A stretch of 64,000 nt of DNA from Pseudomonas sp. HS6 (GCF_023375815.1 NZ_CP067412.1:4898001-4962000); one strand, 5' to 3'. Positions 1-8,332 are shown, counted from the stretch's first letter. Made by a program: numbers and translations. The notes: a model not told the origin generated them from the letters alone.

Positions 1-292
1 GATCCACCAGTAACGTATCGCCTGCCTTCAGACGGCTCAACTCACTGGTGAACTCGCCATCGGGTACTACGATGGAAAAGAACTCAAGAAACTCATCGAA
101 TGGCGAAGACACCATGGAGTAAGCCCGCCACACCGTGCTGCCATCCGCCTTGGTCACCCCGAGCCTGGCAAATTGCCCGGCTCGAAAGCGAAAACCGGCA
201 TCGCGGGTCGTACGCAAAGTGAACAGACTCGACGTCAACGGCTGTACTTCAAGCAAGGTCTGACGGCTGTATTTTTCTGCGCTGGCGGTCAT
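1..292 (-). CDS. fpr: Ferredoxin-NADP+ reductase, N-terminal part (runs off the left edge)
   Basis: Only the first 97 residues lie in the window. They match the FAD-binding beta-barrel of bacterial Fpr flavoenzymes, which exchange electrons between NADPH and ferredoxin or flavodoxin in the cytoplasm. The segment has the family's RAYS flavin-binding motif at residues 56-59 and the typical VPDGEFTS stretch at 77-84. The NADP-binding domain would lie outside the window. It is divergent from the LuxR-type gene to the right. From memory, P. putida has the same arrangement for its second fpr gene (fprB), next to ppoR. The function is secure at family level; which paralogue it is remains an inference. 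Confidence 0.9.
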   Translation of the reverse strand, partial: MTASAEKYSRQTLLEVQPLTSSLFTLRTTRDAGFRFRAGQFARLGVTKADGSTVWRAYSMVSSPFDEFLEFFSIVVPDGEFTSELSRLKAGDTLLVD

Positions 293-637
293 GCGGTACT
301 CCCTCGGCGAAGGGCTTCAGTGTCCCTCAATTACTGTTTTTGAAACACTGACGGTTTGTAGTGGCATTTAACGCCATCATCCTTAAAGAAAAACAGAAGC
401 GTTAACAACTGCCAAACAGCCTTCAAGACGGACGTTGAATGACGCCTTGAATATAATGACATCGCCATTCAACGCATGAACTTTTATTCATTTTAAAATC
501 CGATATTCCTATCTAACGCAGCCATTAAGAGCAAAAAAATCCAAACATCCATGCAGGAAGAGTCCTACACTCGTTTCCGTGACTGACTCTTGGATCCAAG
601 ATCACACCCCAGTGAAATACTTTCGGAGATTCTTCAA
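293..637. promoter_or_regulatory. Divergent intergenic region between fpr and the LuxR-type gene
   Basis: This AT-rich 345-bp region carries no convincing gene. It holds a perfect 9-bp inverted repeat, CGTTGAATG at 433-441 and CATTCAACG at 466-474, which flanks a perfect TATAAT at 452-457. That is the arrangement expected of an operator laid across a promoter. A second inverted repeat, CAGTGT/ACACTG, lies near 329-360 on the fpr side. No clear 20-bp lux box was seen. Confidence 0.45.
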
Positions 638-1351
638 ATGGAACTGTGGAAGGAGCGGCAGATACAACAGGTGACATTCTCAACAAGAATTGAAACGGCC
701 TACCCGATTCTGCTGACATTTGCTAAAAACATCGGCTTCAAGTTTTGCGGAATATCAGTCACATCGACTGATCGCGAGGCATTACCCAAAGCCTTGAATA
801 TCAATAACTATCCCGAAATGTGGAACAAACAGTACGAGGAAAATAGTTACTGTAAAGTTGACCCGATAATAGCACACTGCAATCACTCAATGCTGCCGAT
901 ATCATGGAGCAAGGAATTATTTTCAAATACGCCAACCCTTTGGGAAGCGTTGCAAGAACAGGGATTGCAATACGGCTGGTCGCAATCGTTTCATCACGAA
1001 GAGAGTGGTCTGTGCAGCATTCTCAGCCTGGCCCGCCCCCACTGTCCAATCAGTGCGATCGAGCTGTATGAACATTTTGGCTACATGTTTTACGTCACCA
1101 GCCATCTCGCCGAATTGTTCGCGCACACGCTTCCCAGGCGACCGGCCAAGGCCCGAGCGCCTCGCCTGTCAACTCGGGAGGTTGAAGTGTTGAAACTGTG
1201 TGCATCCGGTAAAACAGCCTATGAAACCGCCAGAATCCTGAGCCTTAGCGAACGCACCGTTAACTATCACGTGCAAAACGTGATTTTGAAATTGAATGTC
1301 TGCAACAAGATCTCCGCCGTCATCGCCGCCACCAAGGCAGGGATCATCTAG
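638..1351 (+). CDS. ppoR: LuxR-family autoinducer-binding regulator, PpoR-like solo
   Basis: The protein has 237 residues: an N-terminal autoinducer-binding domain (about 15-165) and a C-terminal LuxR-type helix-turn-helix (about 175-235, ending ...VCNKISAVIAATKAGII). The conserved AHL-pocket residues of the TraR/LuxR family are all visible: W62, Y66, D75, P76, W90 and G113. This suggests it can bind an acyl-homoserine lactone. No luxI-type synthase gene is in the window, so it is a LuxR solo. The ATG at 638 was chosen because GGAG lies about 10 nt upstream; a TTG at 590 would add 16 residues. The gene is AT-richer than its neighbours. The symbol rests on the conserved neighbourhood (fpr, rlmG, cioBA) recalled from P. 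putida. Confidence 0.8.
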   Translation: MELWKERQIQQVTFSTRIETAYPILLTFAKNIGFKFCGISVTSTDREALPKALNINNYPEMWNKQYEENSYCKVDPIIAHCNHSMLPISWSKELFSNTPTLWEALQEQGLQYGWSQSFHHEESGLCSILSLARPHCPISAIELYEHFGYMFYVTSHLAELFAHTLPRRPAKARAPRLSTREVEVLKLCASGKTAYETARILSLSERTVNYHVQNVILKLNVCNKISAVIAATKAGII

Positions 1352-1516
1352 TCGGCGCCCCCGAAAACAGGCAAGTAATACAGTCGAAAAAAAAGTACCA
1401 TTTGCGACCTTCCTGAGTGATGACGCGAGACTTCGCGCCGCTGTCCACTCGGACGGTTCCGCCGCACGATTCCCAGGGCCGCGGGACACCCGTCGATTAC
1501 CCAGAGTCCCCGCCCC

Positions 1517-2641
1517 ATGCCTTTGCTCGATACGCCCTTCGCCCAGCTTGATCTGATCCGCCAGCCCGAACAGCAGAACGAACCGCTGCAAGCCTTCGAT
1601 GCGGCTGACGAATACCTGCTCAATCATCTGGCCGAACAGAATCTGCCGGCGGATACCCGAGTATTGGTGCTCAACGACAGTTTCGGCGCATTGGCCATCA
1701 GCCTCTCGGGCAAAGTGCAGGTCAGTACCAGTGGCGATTCATTCCTGGCGTTTCAGGGCCTGGAAAAGAATCTGCTGCGCAATGGCCAGGTGTTTGATGC
1801 TATTCGCGGTATTCCTGCCAGCGAGCCGTTAATCGGGCCGTTCGACCGGGTACTGATCCGCGTCCCGAAAACCCTGGCGCTGCTGGAAGAACAACTGATT
1901 CGCCTGCAAGGCCAATTGGCGCCCGGTGCGCAGGTGGTGGCTGCGGCGATGGTCAAGCATTTGCCTCGCGCCGCCGGCGATCTGCTGGAACGCTACATCG
2001 GTCCGGTTCAGGCGTCGCTGGCGATGAAGAAGGCACGCTTGCTGATTGCCACGCCCGAGGCCAAGGCACCGGCCGTCTCGCCCTACCCGACCCGTTATCA
2101 CCTCGACGAGCCGGCCATCGAACTGCTCAATCACGCCAACGTGTTCTGCCGCGAAGGGCTGGACATCGGCACCCGCGCCTTCCTTCCGCACCTGCCGAAA
2201 AATCTCGGCGCGGCACGAGTCGCCGACCTCGGCTGCGGTAACGGCGTACTGGCCATCGCCAGCGCGCTGCAAAACCCCGACGCGCATTACACGCTGGTGG
2301 ACGAGTCGTTCATGGCCGTGCAATCCGCGGCCGAAAACTGGCGCGCGGCACTGGGAGAACGTGAAGTGATCGTGCGCGCCGGCGACGGCCTGGCCGGCCA
2401 GGAAGCCCAATCGCTGGACGTGGTGTTGTGCAACCCGCCGTTCCACCAGCAACAGGTGGTTGGCGACTTCCTGGCCTGGCGCATGTTCCAGCAGGCCCGC
2501 GAAGCGCTGGTGGTTGGCGGTGCGCTGTACATCGTCGGCAACCGTCACCTGGGTTATCACAGCAAACTGGCGCGGCTGTTCCGGGGTGTCGAGCAAGTCG
2601 CGGCCACGCCGAAATTCGTGATCCTCAAGGCGCGCAAATAA
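1517..2641 (+). CDS. rlmG: 23S rRNA (guanine-N2)-methyltransferase RlmG
   Basis: This 374-residue protein has the usual length and two-domain form of RlmG, which methylates G1835 of 23S rRNA with S-adenosylmethionine. The N-terminal half is a degenerate methyltransferase-like domain. The C-terminal half carries the SAM-binding motif ADLGCGNGVL (about 237-247) and the catalytic NPPF motif at 306-309. It is a single gene downstream of the LuxR-type gene and convergent with the cio operon. The ATG at 1517 gives the family-typical N-terminus MPLLDTPFAQLDL. Confidence 0.93.
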   Translation: MPLLDTPFAQLDLIRQPEQQNEPLQAFDAADEYLLNHLAEQNLPADTRVLVLNDSFGALAISLSGKVQVSTSGDSFLAFQGLEKNLLRNGQVFDAIRGIPASEPLIGPFDRVLIRVPKTLALLEEQLIRLQGQLAPGAQVVAAAMVKHLPRAAGDLLERYIGPVQASLAMKKARLLIATPEAKAPAVSPYPTRYHLDEPAIELLNHANVFCREGLDIGTRAFLPHLPKNLGAARVADLGCGNGVLAIASALQNPDAHYTLVDESFMAVQSAAENWRAALGEREVIVRAGDGLAGQEAQSLDVVLCNPPFHQQQVVGDFLAWRMFQQAREALVVGGALYIVGNRHLGYHSKLARLFRGVEQVAATPKFVILKARK

Positions 2642-2648
2642 CCCGGAC

Positions 2649-2672
2649 AAAAAAAACCCTCCGGTCGGAGGG
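2649..2672 (-). terminator. Intrinsic terminator of the cio operon
   Basis: CCCTCC-GGTC-GGAGGG forms a stem at 2657-2672. Read on the minus strand it is followed by eight T residues (A-tract 2649-2656). It lies just beyond the stop of the DUF2474 gene and so closes the cio operon. It may also slow transcription arriving from rlmG. Confidence 0.85.
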
Positions 2673-2710
2673 TCAAAAATCCGTGCCGCAAGGCAGCGGG
2701 ATGGGAAGTT

Positions 2711-2878
2711 TCAATGCGTGGTCAGGCCTGCGGCGTTCATGAACATGCGCATCAGGCTGGCGACGATGAACAGTGCACCGACGCTGCCGACCCAGATCAT
2801 GGCCAACCAGCCGAGCCGCTGCCACAGCGGCTTTTTTTCGGCTTCTTCAATGTCGTGCAGGGAATGTTTGCCGGTCAT
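2711..2878 (-). CDS. DUF2474 family small membrane protein of the cio operon
   Basis: This 55-residue protein starts MTGKHSLHDIEEAEKKPLWQ and has one hydrophobic helix (about residues 20-45, LGWLAMIWVGSVGALFIVA). It follows cioB by about 57 bp on the same strand and precedes the operon terminator. DUF2474 proteins are commonly encoded after cioAB. By analogy with CydX of cytochrome bd they may be a small third oxidase subunit, but that is inference. The assignment rests on size, topology and position. Confidence 0.8.
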   Translation of the reverse strand: MTGKHSLHDIEEAEKKPLWQRLGWLAMIWVGSVGALFIVASLMRMFMNAAGLTTH

Positions 2879-2935
2879 GCTTTCATCCTCCGGTTGAGGG
2901 AGATGGCGCCGCCGTCGGCGCCATCGTGATCACGC

Positions 2936-3943
2936 CTAGTGATAGCCGTCTTCGTGGGTGACCTTGCCGCGGAACACGTAGTAGCTCCAGAAGGTGTAAC
3001 CCAGGATGAACGGGATGATGAACAGCGTGCCCACCAGCATGAAGCCCTGACTTTGCGGCGGCGCGGCGGCGTCCCAGATCGAGATCGACGGCGGCACGAT
3101 GTTCGGCCACAGGCTGATGCCCAGACCGCTGTAGCCGAGGAAGATCAGCACCAGGGTCAACAGGAACGGCATGTAGTTGGCATTGCGTGCCACCGCGCGG
3201 ATCAGACCGTACATCGTCACCAGCACCAGAATCGGCACCGGCATGAACCAGAACAGATTCGGCATGCTGAACCAGCGCGTCGCAATTTCCGGATGAGCCA
3301 GGGGCGTCCACAGGCTGACGACACCGATCACCGCCAGCAGCACGAAGGCCAGCGGGCGCGCCAGGTTGTGCATCTGTTCCTGAAGCTTGCCTTCGGTCTT
3401 CATAATCAGCCACGTGCAACCGAGCAAGGCATACGCCACCACGAGCGCAGCGCCGCAGAACAGCGTGAACGGCGTCAGCCAGTCCAGTGAGCCGCCGGCA
3501 TATTGCCGGTTGACCACCGGCAGCCCATCGATGAACGCGCCAAGCGCCACGCCCTGGAAGAACGTCGCCGCCACCGAACCACCGATGAACGCCTTGTCCC
3601 ACAGGTGACGCTTGTCGTCCTTGGCCTTGAAGCGGAATTCGAACGCCACGCCACGGAAAATCAGCCCGATCAGCATGAAAATCAGCGGCAGGTACAGCGC
3701 CGACAGCACCACCGAATAGGCCAGCGGAAACGCGCCAAACAACGCAGCGCCGCCCAATACCAGCCAGGTTTCATTGCCGTCCCATACCGGGGCGACGGTG
3801 TTCATCATCACGTCACGGTCGACTTTGCCCGGGATGAACGGGAAGAGAATCCCGATCCCCAGGTCGAAACCGTCCATGACCACGTACATCATGATGCCGA
3901 AGATGATGATCACGGCCCAGATCAGCGGAAGATCAATACCCAT
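2936..3943 (-). CDS. cioB: Cyanide-insensitive quinol oxidase (bd-type), subunit II
   Basis: The 335-residue polytopic membrane protein belongs to the CydB/CioB family. It begins MGIDLPLIWAVIIIFG, followed by the conserved MDGFDLGIGILFPF region (about 24-37), NTVAPVWDGNETWLV (about 48-62) and the C-terminal FWSYYVFRGKV. With CioA it forms a cytochrome-bd-type quinol oxidase that reduces oxygen without a haem-copper centre and so tolerates cyanide. It lies 3 bp downstream of cioA and is almost certainly co-transcribed and translationally coupled with it. Confidence 0.96.
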   Translation of the reverse strand: MGIDLPLIWAVIIIFGIMMYVVMDGFDLGIGILFPFIPGKVDRDVMMNTVAPVWDGNETWLVLGGAALFGAFPLAYSVVLSALYLPLIFMLIGLIFRGVAFEFRFKAKDDKRHLWDKAFIGGSVAATFFQGVALGAFIDGLPVVNRQYAGGSLDWLTPFTLFCGAALVVAYALLGCTWLIMKTEGKLQEQMHNLARPLAFVLLAVIGVVSLWTPLAHPEIATRWFSMPNLFWFMPVPILVLVTMYGLIRAVARNANYMPFLLTLVLIFLGYSGLGISLWPNIVPPSISIWDAAAPPQSQGFMLVGTLFIIPFILGYTFWSYYVFRGKVTHEDGYH

Positions 3944-3946
3944 GAC

Positions 3947-5383
3947 TCAAATCTCCTTGGTCAGGCTGCGGTCGTGTTCGGCGCCATCGTCGTCGGCAGC
4001 GGACAACGGACGGGCCGGTGTGCGTTTCTGGCCAGGACCACCGTCGTTGGTTTCCTTGCCTTCGTCGGTTTTCGGCCCTTTGCGCACCAGGCGCATCATG
4101 TAGCCCAGGCCCGCACCGAACAGCGCGAAATACACCACCACGAACATGATCAGCGTGATGCTCATCTGCATGAAGCTGTGGTTGGACGACGCATCCGCCG
4201 TGCGCATCAGCCCGTAGACCACCCACGGCTGACGACCGATTTCAGTGGTGAACCAGCCCGCCAGGATCGCGATCAGACCAGACGGCCCCATCCACAACGC
4301 CAGGTACAGGAACGGCCGCGAGGTGTAGAGCGTGTCGCGCTTGCGCAGCCACAGGCTCCAGAGACCGGTGAAAATCATCAGGAAACCGAGGCCGACCATG
4401 ATCCGGAACGACCAGAACACGATGGTCGAATTTGGCCGGTCTTCCGGTGGGAATTCCTTGAGCGCCGGGACTTGCTTGTCCAGCGAGTGCGTCAGGATCA
4501 GGCTGCCGAGGTACGGAATCTCCACCGCATACTTGGTTTTCTCTTCCTTCATGTCCGGCCAGCCGAACAGAATCAGCGGCGTTGCTTCGTCGCCGTGGTT
4601 CTCCCAGTGGCCTTCGATCGCGGCAATTTTCGCCGGCTGGTGTTTGAGGGTGTTGAGGCCGTGGAAGTCGCCGATCACCGCTTGGATCGGTGCAACGATC
4701 AACGCCATCCACATCGCCATCGACAGCATGGTGCGGATCGCCGGGTTGTCCTTGCCACGCAGCAGGTGCCAGGCCGCAGAGGAGCCGACGAAGAATGCGG
4801 TCGCCACGAACGCCGCCGTCGCCATGTGCATCAGGCGATACGGGAAGGACGGGTTGAAGATGATGGCAAACCAGTCGGTCGGAATCACCTGACCGTTGAC
4901 GATTTCGAAGCCCTGCGGCGTCTGCATCCAGCTGTTGGAGGCGAGAATCCAGAACGTCGAAATCAACGTGCCGATGGCAACCATGACCGTGGCGAAGAAG
5001 TGCAGCTTGCGTCCGACCTTGTTCCAGCCGAACAGCATCACGCCGAGGAAACCGGCTTCGAGGAAGAACGCCGTGAGCACTTCATACGTGAGCAAAGGCC
5101 CGGTGACGGAACCTGCGAAGTCCGAGAAGCGGCTCCAGTTGGTGCCGAACTGATAGGCCATGACCAGGCCCGAGACCACCCCCATGCCGAAGTTGACGGC
5201 AAAGATCTTCGACCAGAAATGGTAGAGATCGCGGTAGGTGTCGTTGCCGGTTTTCAGCCACAGGCCTTCCAGCACCGCGAGGTAGCTTGCAAGACCGATA
5301 GTGATCGCCGGGAACAGGATATGGAACGAGATGGTGAACGCGAACTGAATTCGGGCGAGATCTAGTGCCTCTAAACCGAACAT
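3947..5383 (-). CDS. cioA: Cyanide-insensitive quinol oxidase (bd-type), subunit I
   Basis: This 478-residue protein is the haem-bearing subunit I of a bd-type oxidase. It shows the family start MFGLEALDLARIQFAFTISF with an early conserved His, multiple membrane helices, the GRQPWVVYGLMRT motif near residue 390 and a polar C-terminal tail. It is shorter than E. coli CydA, as expected for the CIO branch, whose quinol loop is short. The ATG at 5383 was chosen over an upstream one because AGAGGAAAG lies 6-10 nt before it and it gives the conserved N-terminus. It is the first gene of the operon; an ANR/FNR box lies about 160 bp upstream. Confidence 0.96.
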   Translation of the reverse strand: MFGLEALDLARIQFAFTISFHILFPAITIGLASYLAVLEGLWLKTGNDTYRDLYHFWSKIFAVNFGMGVVSGLVMAYQFGTNWSRFSDFAGSVTGPLLTYEVLTAFFLEAGFLGVMLFGWNKVGRKLHFFATVMVAIGTLISTFWILASNSWMQTPQGFEIVNGQVIPTDWFAIIFNPSFPYRLMHMATAAFVATAFFVGSSAAWHLLRGKDNPAIRTMLSMAMWMALIVAPIQAVIGDFHGLNTLKHQPAKIAAIEGHWENHGDEATPLILFGWPDMKEEKTKYAVEIPYLGSLILTHSLDKQVPALKEFPPEDRPNSTIVFWSFRIMVGLGFLMIFTGLWSLWLRKRDTLYTSRPFLYLALWMGPSGLIAILAGWFTTEIGRQPWVVYGLMRTADASSNHSFMQMSITLIMFVVVYFALFGAGLGYMMRLVRKGPKTDEGKETNDGGPGQKRTPARPLSAADDDGAEHDRSLTKEI

Positions 5384-5783
5384 AAGCTTTCCTCTATCAG
5401 ATAACGGTTCCAAGGCTGGCGGCCTTGAACCACTGCCCCCACGGGTATGGAGTGCGGCGAACTCGGATTCGTTCTTCTTTTTACAGGCATCGCGACGCAG
5501 GGAGTCTGCCGATGGGTCCGGGATCGGTTCCGCGAAGGGTCTTGATCTGGATCAATCAACGTTGAAAGAGTAGTCCCATTTCCGACGGGGAACCGCGTGG
5601 TCTTTTGCCGCGTGACAAGTTGCCTCAGAGTCCTGGCAACGCCCTGAAATACATCGCTGACGAGAATTGATGTTCAGGTGCCGGAAAATCGATGTCTGGC
5701 TAACTAAATTTTTTGTCATGGCAACTTCCTGTTACAGACTGGTGATAATCTCGCGGTTCCCCTCGATCAAGACCGGCCCGCCG
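5384..5783. other. Intergenic region between cioA and the MFS gene
   Basis: This 400-bp divergent region contains the ANR box and the two promoters. A short AT-rich part near 5700-5720 may hold the MFS promoter. I see no further gene in it. An in-frame TTG at 5667 could extend the MFS gene, but the added residues do not resemble an MFS N-terminus. Confidence 0.5.
5542..5555. promoter_or_regulatory. Perfect ANR/FNR box upstream of cioA
   Basis: TTGATCTGGATCAA is an exact match to the TTGAT-N4-ATCAA consensus. It lies between cioA (minus strand, start 5383) and the MFS gene (start 5784). The oxygen sensor ANR is known to control cioAB in Pseudomonas, and this is the only perfect box I noticed in the region. 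Its use here is inferred from the match and its position. Confidence 0.8.
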
Positions 5784-7022
5784 ATGCCCAGCCAAGAGCC
5801 CTTGCTGTTACGTCACCACCGTCCCTTTCTTGCGTTCTGGTTTGCCCGGGTCTTCACCGCCAGCGGTTTCCAGATGCTCACCGTGGCGATTGGCTGGAAC
5901 CTCTATCAACTGACCGGCAACGTGCTCGACCTGGGTCTGGTCGGGCTGGTGGAATTCGCTCCGCGGGTGCTGTTCATGCTGCACACCGGGCATGTCGCCG
6001 ACCGCTACGACCGGCGCAAGGTCGCGGCGATTTGCCAGTCGTTACAGGCCTTGATCGCCCTGGCGCTGGCCATCGGCAGCGCCACCGACCATGTCACCCG
6101 GGAAATGATCTTTATCCTGGCGTTTATGCTCGGCGCCGCACGCTCCTTCGAACTGCCGACCACTCAGGCCCTGTTGCCGAGCATCGTGCCCAGCACGCTG
6201 TTCCCGCGGGCCGTCGCCGCTGCGCAGTCGGCGCAGCAATCGGCAACCATCGTCGCACCAGCGATGGGCGGTCTGCTCTACGCCTTCGGCAGCGTGTGGG
6301 TGTATGGCCCGACGGTCATTCTGTATGTCATTGCCTGCACGTTGATGCTCAACCTGCCCGCGCGGCAGACACCGCTGAACAAAGGCAAGGCAACGCTGGA
6401 CTCGTTGCTGGCAGGGATTCGCTTCATTCGCAGCCGCCCGGACATTCTCGGCGCTATCTCGCTGGACCTGTTCGCCGTGCTGCTCGGTGGCGCCACGGCG
6501 CTTTTGCCAGTGTTCGCCAAGGACATCCTGCTGACCGGGCCGTGGGGGCTGGGGCTGTTGCGCTCGGCGCCGGCGGTGGGGGCGTTGATGATGTCGCTGT
6601 TCCTGGCGCGGTTTGCCGTCGAGCGAAACGTCGGCCGGGTGATGTTCACCGCTGTGGGCATATTTGGCGTGGCCACCATCGCCTTCGGTCTGTCGACGTC
6701 GTTCTGGTTCTCGCTGGCGGTGCTGGTGGTGCTGGGCGCGGCGGATATGATCAGCATGGTGATTCGCGCCTCGTTCGTGCAACTGGAAACCCCGGACGAA
6801 ATGCGCGGCCGGGTCAGCGCGGTGAACGGCCTGTTCATCGGCGCCTCGAACCAGTTGGGTGAATTCGAATCCGGCCTCACCGCCCACTGGTTCGGCACCG
6901 TGCCGGCGGTGGTCATGGGCGGGATCGGTACGCTGGTGGTAACCGGGACCTGGATCAAACTGTTCCCGACCCTGGCCAATCGCGACCGGATGCATGTGCC
7001 GGTGGAAGAGGTGAAAGCCTAG
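5784..7022 (+). CDS. MFS transporter, EntS-like (MFS_3 group)
   Basis: The protein has about 412 residues and roughly 12 membrane helices. It starts MPSQEPLLLRHHRPFLAFW, with the GHVADRYDRRKVA loop between helices 2 and 3 that is typical of major facilitator proteins. A second MRGRVSAVNGLF signature in the C-terminal half resembles the enterobactin-exporter (EntS) group. Substrate unknown. The ATG at 5784 replaces the longer frame from 5667 because helix 1 then begins at the usual distance from the N-terminus. It stands alone and is divergent from cioA. Confidence 0.82.
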   Translation: MPSQEPLLLRHHRPFLAFWFARVFTASGFQMLTVAIGWNLYQLTGNVLDLGLVGLVEFAPRVLFMLHTGHVADRYDRRKVAAICQSLQALIALALAIGSATDHVTREMIFILAFMLGAARSFELPTTQALLPSIVPSTLFPRAVAAAQSAQQSATIVAPAMGGLLYAFGSVWVYGPTVILYVIACTLMLNLPARQTPLNKGKATLDSLLAGIRFIRSRPDILGAISLDLFAVLLGGATALLPVFAKDILLTGPWGLGLLRSAPAVGALMMSLFLARFAVERNVGRVMFTAVGIFGVATIAFGLSTSFWFSLAVLVVLGAADMISMVIRASFVQLETPDEMRGRVSAVNGLFIGASNQLGEFESGLTAHWFGTVPAVVMGGIGTLVVTGTWIKLFPTLANRDRMHVPVEEVKA

Positions 7023-7076
7023 CTGCACGGGTTCCATCAGCGGAGCCCCCCTCCAAGCACAATCAACTCGAAAAGA

Positions 7077-7123
7077 TGCGGTACATAGATACCGCATTGA
7101 GTGTAACGTATCACCTTACACTC
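7077..7123. promoter_or_regulatory. Paired inverted repeats before higB (probable autoregulatory operator)
   Basis: Two adjacent dyads precede the toxin gene. The first is TGCGGTA-N6-TACCGCA (7077-7096); the second is GAGTGTAA-N9-TTACACTC (7099-7123). The second ends 5 nt before the higB start codon, so an RBS is hard to place and the mRNA may be leaderless or weakly translated. Antitoxins of the HigA type usually repress their own operon at such palindromes. Confidence 0.65.
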
Positions 7124-7128
7124 GCCGC

Positions 7129-7407
7129 ATGATCAAATCCTTTCAGCACAAAGGCCTTCGTGGCTTCTATGAAACTGGTTCGACTCGCGGGACTCACGCC
7201 GATCACGCTAAACGGCTATCGCGCATGCTGCAGTTCATGGATCGGGCAGCGGTCCCCGGGGATCTAGACCTTCCCGGTTGGCGTCTGCATCCACTGAAAG
7301 GGGAGCTTTGCGAGTACTGGTCACTCAGTGTGTCCGGGAACTGGCGGGTTATCTTTCGATTTGCAGGTTCGGATATCGAACTGATCGACTATCTGGATGA
7401 CCACTGA
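7129..7407 (+). CDS. higB: Type II toxin, HigB/RelE-like
   Basis: This 92-residue protein matches HigB-type toxins, which cleave mRNA on the ribosome. It has the family's size, the central LSRMLQFMDRAA helix, WRLHPLKGEL (about residues 50-59), the beta-strand NWRVIFRF (about 73-80) and the C-terminal DYLDDH. It is followed after 14 bp by the antitoxin gene, the toxin-first order typical of higBA and graTA. Family membership is clear; activity cannot be judged from the sequence. Confidence 0.88.
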   Translation: MIKSFQHKGLRGFYETGSTRGTHADHAKRLSRMLQFMDRAAVPGDLDLPGWRLHPLKGELCEYWSLSVSGNWRVIFRFAGSDIELIDYLDDH

Positions 7408-7421
7408 CAGGAGGCAGGCTC

Positions 7422-7709
7422 ATGCCCATGCACAACCCGCCACACCCCGGTGAAACACTGCTGATGGATGTATTGCCGGAATTAGGTATCAGCGTTACCG
7501 AATTGGCTCGGCATCTTGGATTCGCCCGCCCTCACCTTTCTCGTGTATTGCACGGGCATGCGCCGATCAGCCCGGATTTGGCCGTCCGTCTGGAGCGCGC
7601 GGGGATTGGCAAGGCTCGTATGTGGCTAGGGGTTCAAACCGATTACGACCTTTGGCAAGCCGAACATCGTGAGCAGCCAGCCATTCAGCGAATCGTCGCT
7701 CACGCCTGA
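7422..7709 (+). CDS. higA: HigA-type antitoxin (XRE helix-turn-helix)
   Basis: The 95-residue protein starts MPMHNPPHPGETLLMDVLPE, the HPGE signature of HigA antitoxins. An XRE-type helix-turn-helix follows (about 25-75, VTELARHLGFARPHLSRVLHG). It should neutralise HigB and bind the inverted repeats upstream of higB. A GGAGG Shine-Dalgarno sits about 9 nt before its ATG, much better than that of higB, which fits an excess of antitoxin. Confidence 0.9.
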   Translation: MPMHNPPHPGETLLMDVLPELGISVTELARHLGFARPHLSRVLHGHAPISPDLAVRLERAGIGKARMWLGVQTDYDLWQAEHREQPAIQRIVAHA

Positions 7710-7714
7710 CGCTC

Positions 7715-8275
7715 TCAGGCCAGCAACTCCCCCGCTACCTTCGCTCTGGCGGCCTTGCCCACCAGTTGCTCGACCAGCGCCAACGCGAACGCCAGCGCGG
7801 CGCCGGAACCTTGGGCGGTAATGCAATTGCCGTCCACAACTACCGATTGATCAACAAACGTGCATCCAGAGAGGTTATGGCTGGTGGCGGGCAAACAGGT
7901 CATGCGTCTTTGGCGCAAGACGCCGAAGCTTTGCAGGGCGATCGCAGGGGATTCGGCGATGGCGGCGAACAGTCGCCCAGCGCTGGCCTGATCCTTGAGC
8001 AGTTGCTGCAGGGGCTGGTGGGCCGCCAAATGTTGAGCGCCGACGATGCCACCGGGCAGGACGATCAGGTCGAAGGTCTGGGCCAGCACATCAATGAGCA
8101 TACCGTCGGCAGTCAGTCGCGTGCCTCGGGCGCAGGTGAGCATACGCCGGCCCTCGATGCTGGCCGCCACCACTTCGACGCCGGCCCGGCGCAGAACGTC
8201 GATCAGGGTCACGCATTGCAGATCATCGATGCCCTCGGCGAGGGTGATCAGGGCTCTAAAGGTCATGGGCGACAT
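7715..8275 (-). CDS. DJ-1/PfpI-family protein without the nucleophile Cys
   Basis: This 186-residue protein has the DJ-1/PfpI fold: an early acidic motif LAEGIDDLQ (Glu14), the LIVLPGGIVGAQ turn (about 70-81) and the nucleophile-elbow region (about 103-113). In active family members the elbow reads A-I-C-A/G; here it reads AAIAESPAIAL, so Ala replaces the nucleophile Cys. The classical glyoxalase, deglycase or redox-sensing chemistry is therefore unlikely. It may be a divergent or regulatory member. An alternative start is the ATG three codons downstream (8266). It stands alone and is convergent with higBA. Confidence 0.8.
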   Translation of the reverse strand: MSPMTFRALITLAEGIDDLQCVTLIDVLRRAGVEVVAASIEGRRMLTCARGTRLTADGMLIDVLAQTFDLIVLPGGIVGAQHLAAHQPLQQLLKDQASAGRLFAAIAESPAIALQSFGVLRQRRMTCLPATSHNLSGCTFVDQSVVVDGNCITAQGSGAALAFALALVEQLVGKAARAKVAGELLA

Positions 8276-8332
8276 CCGCTGGGTGATCTTTAAAGCGTAG
8301 TCAGCTTTGACCTGCCCTGTTCGCGACAGCCG

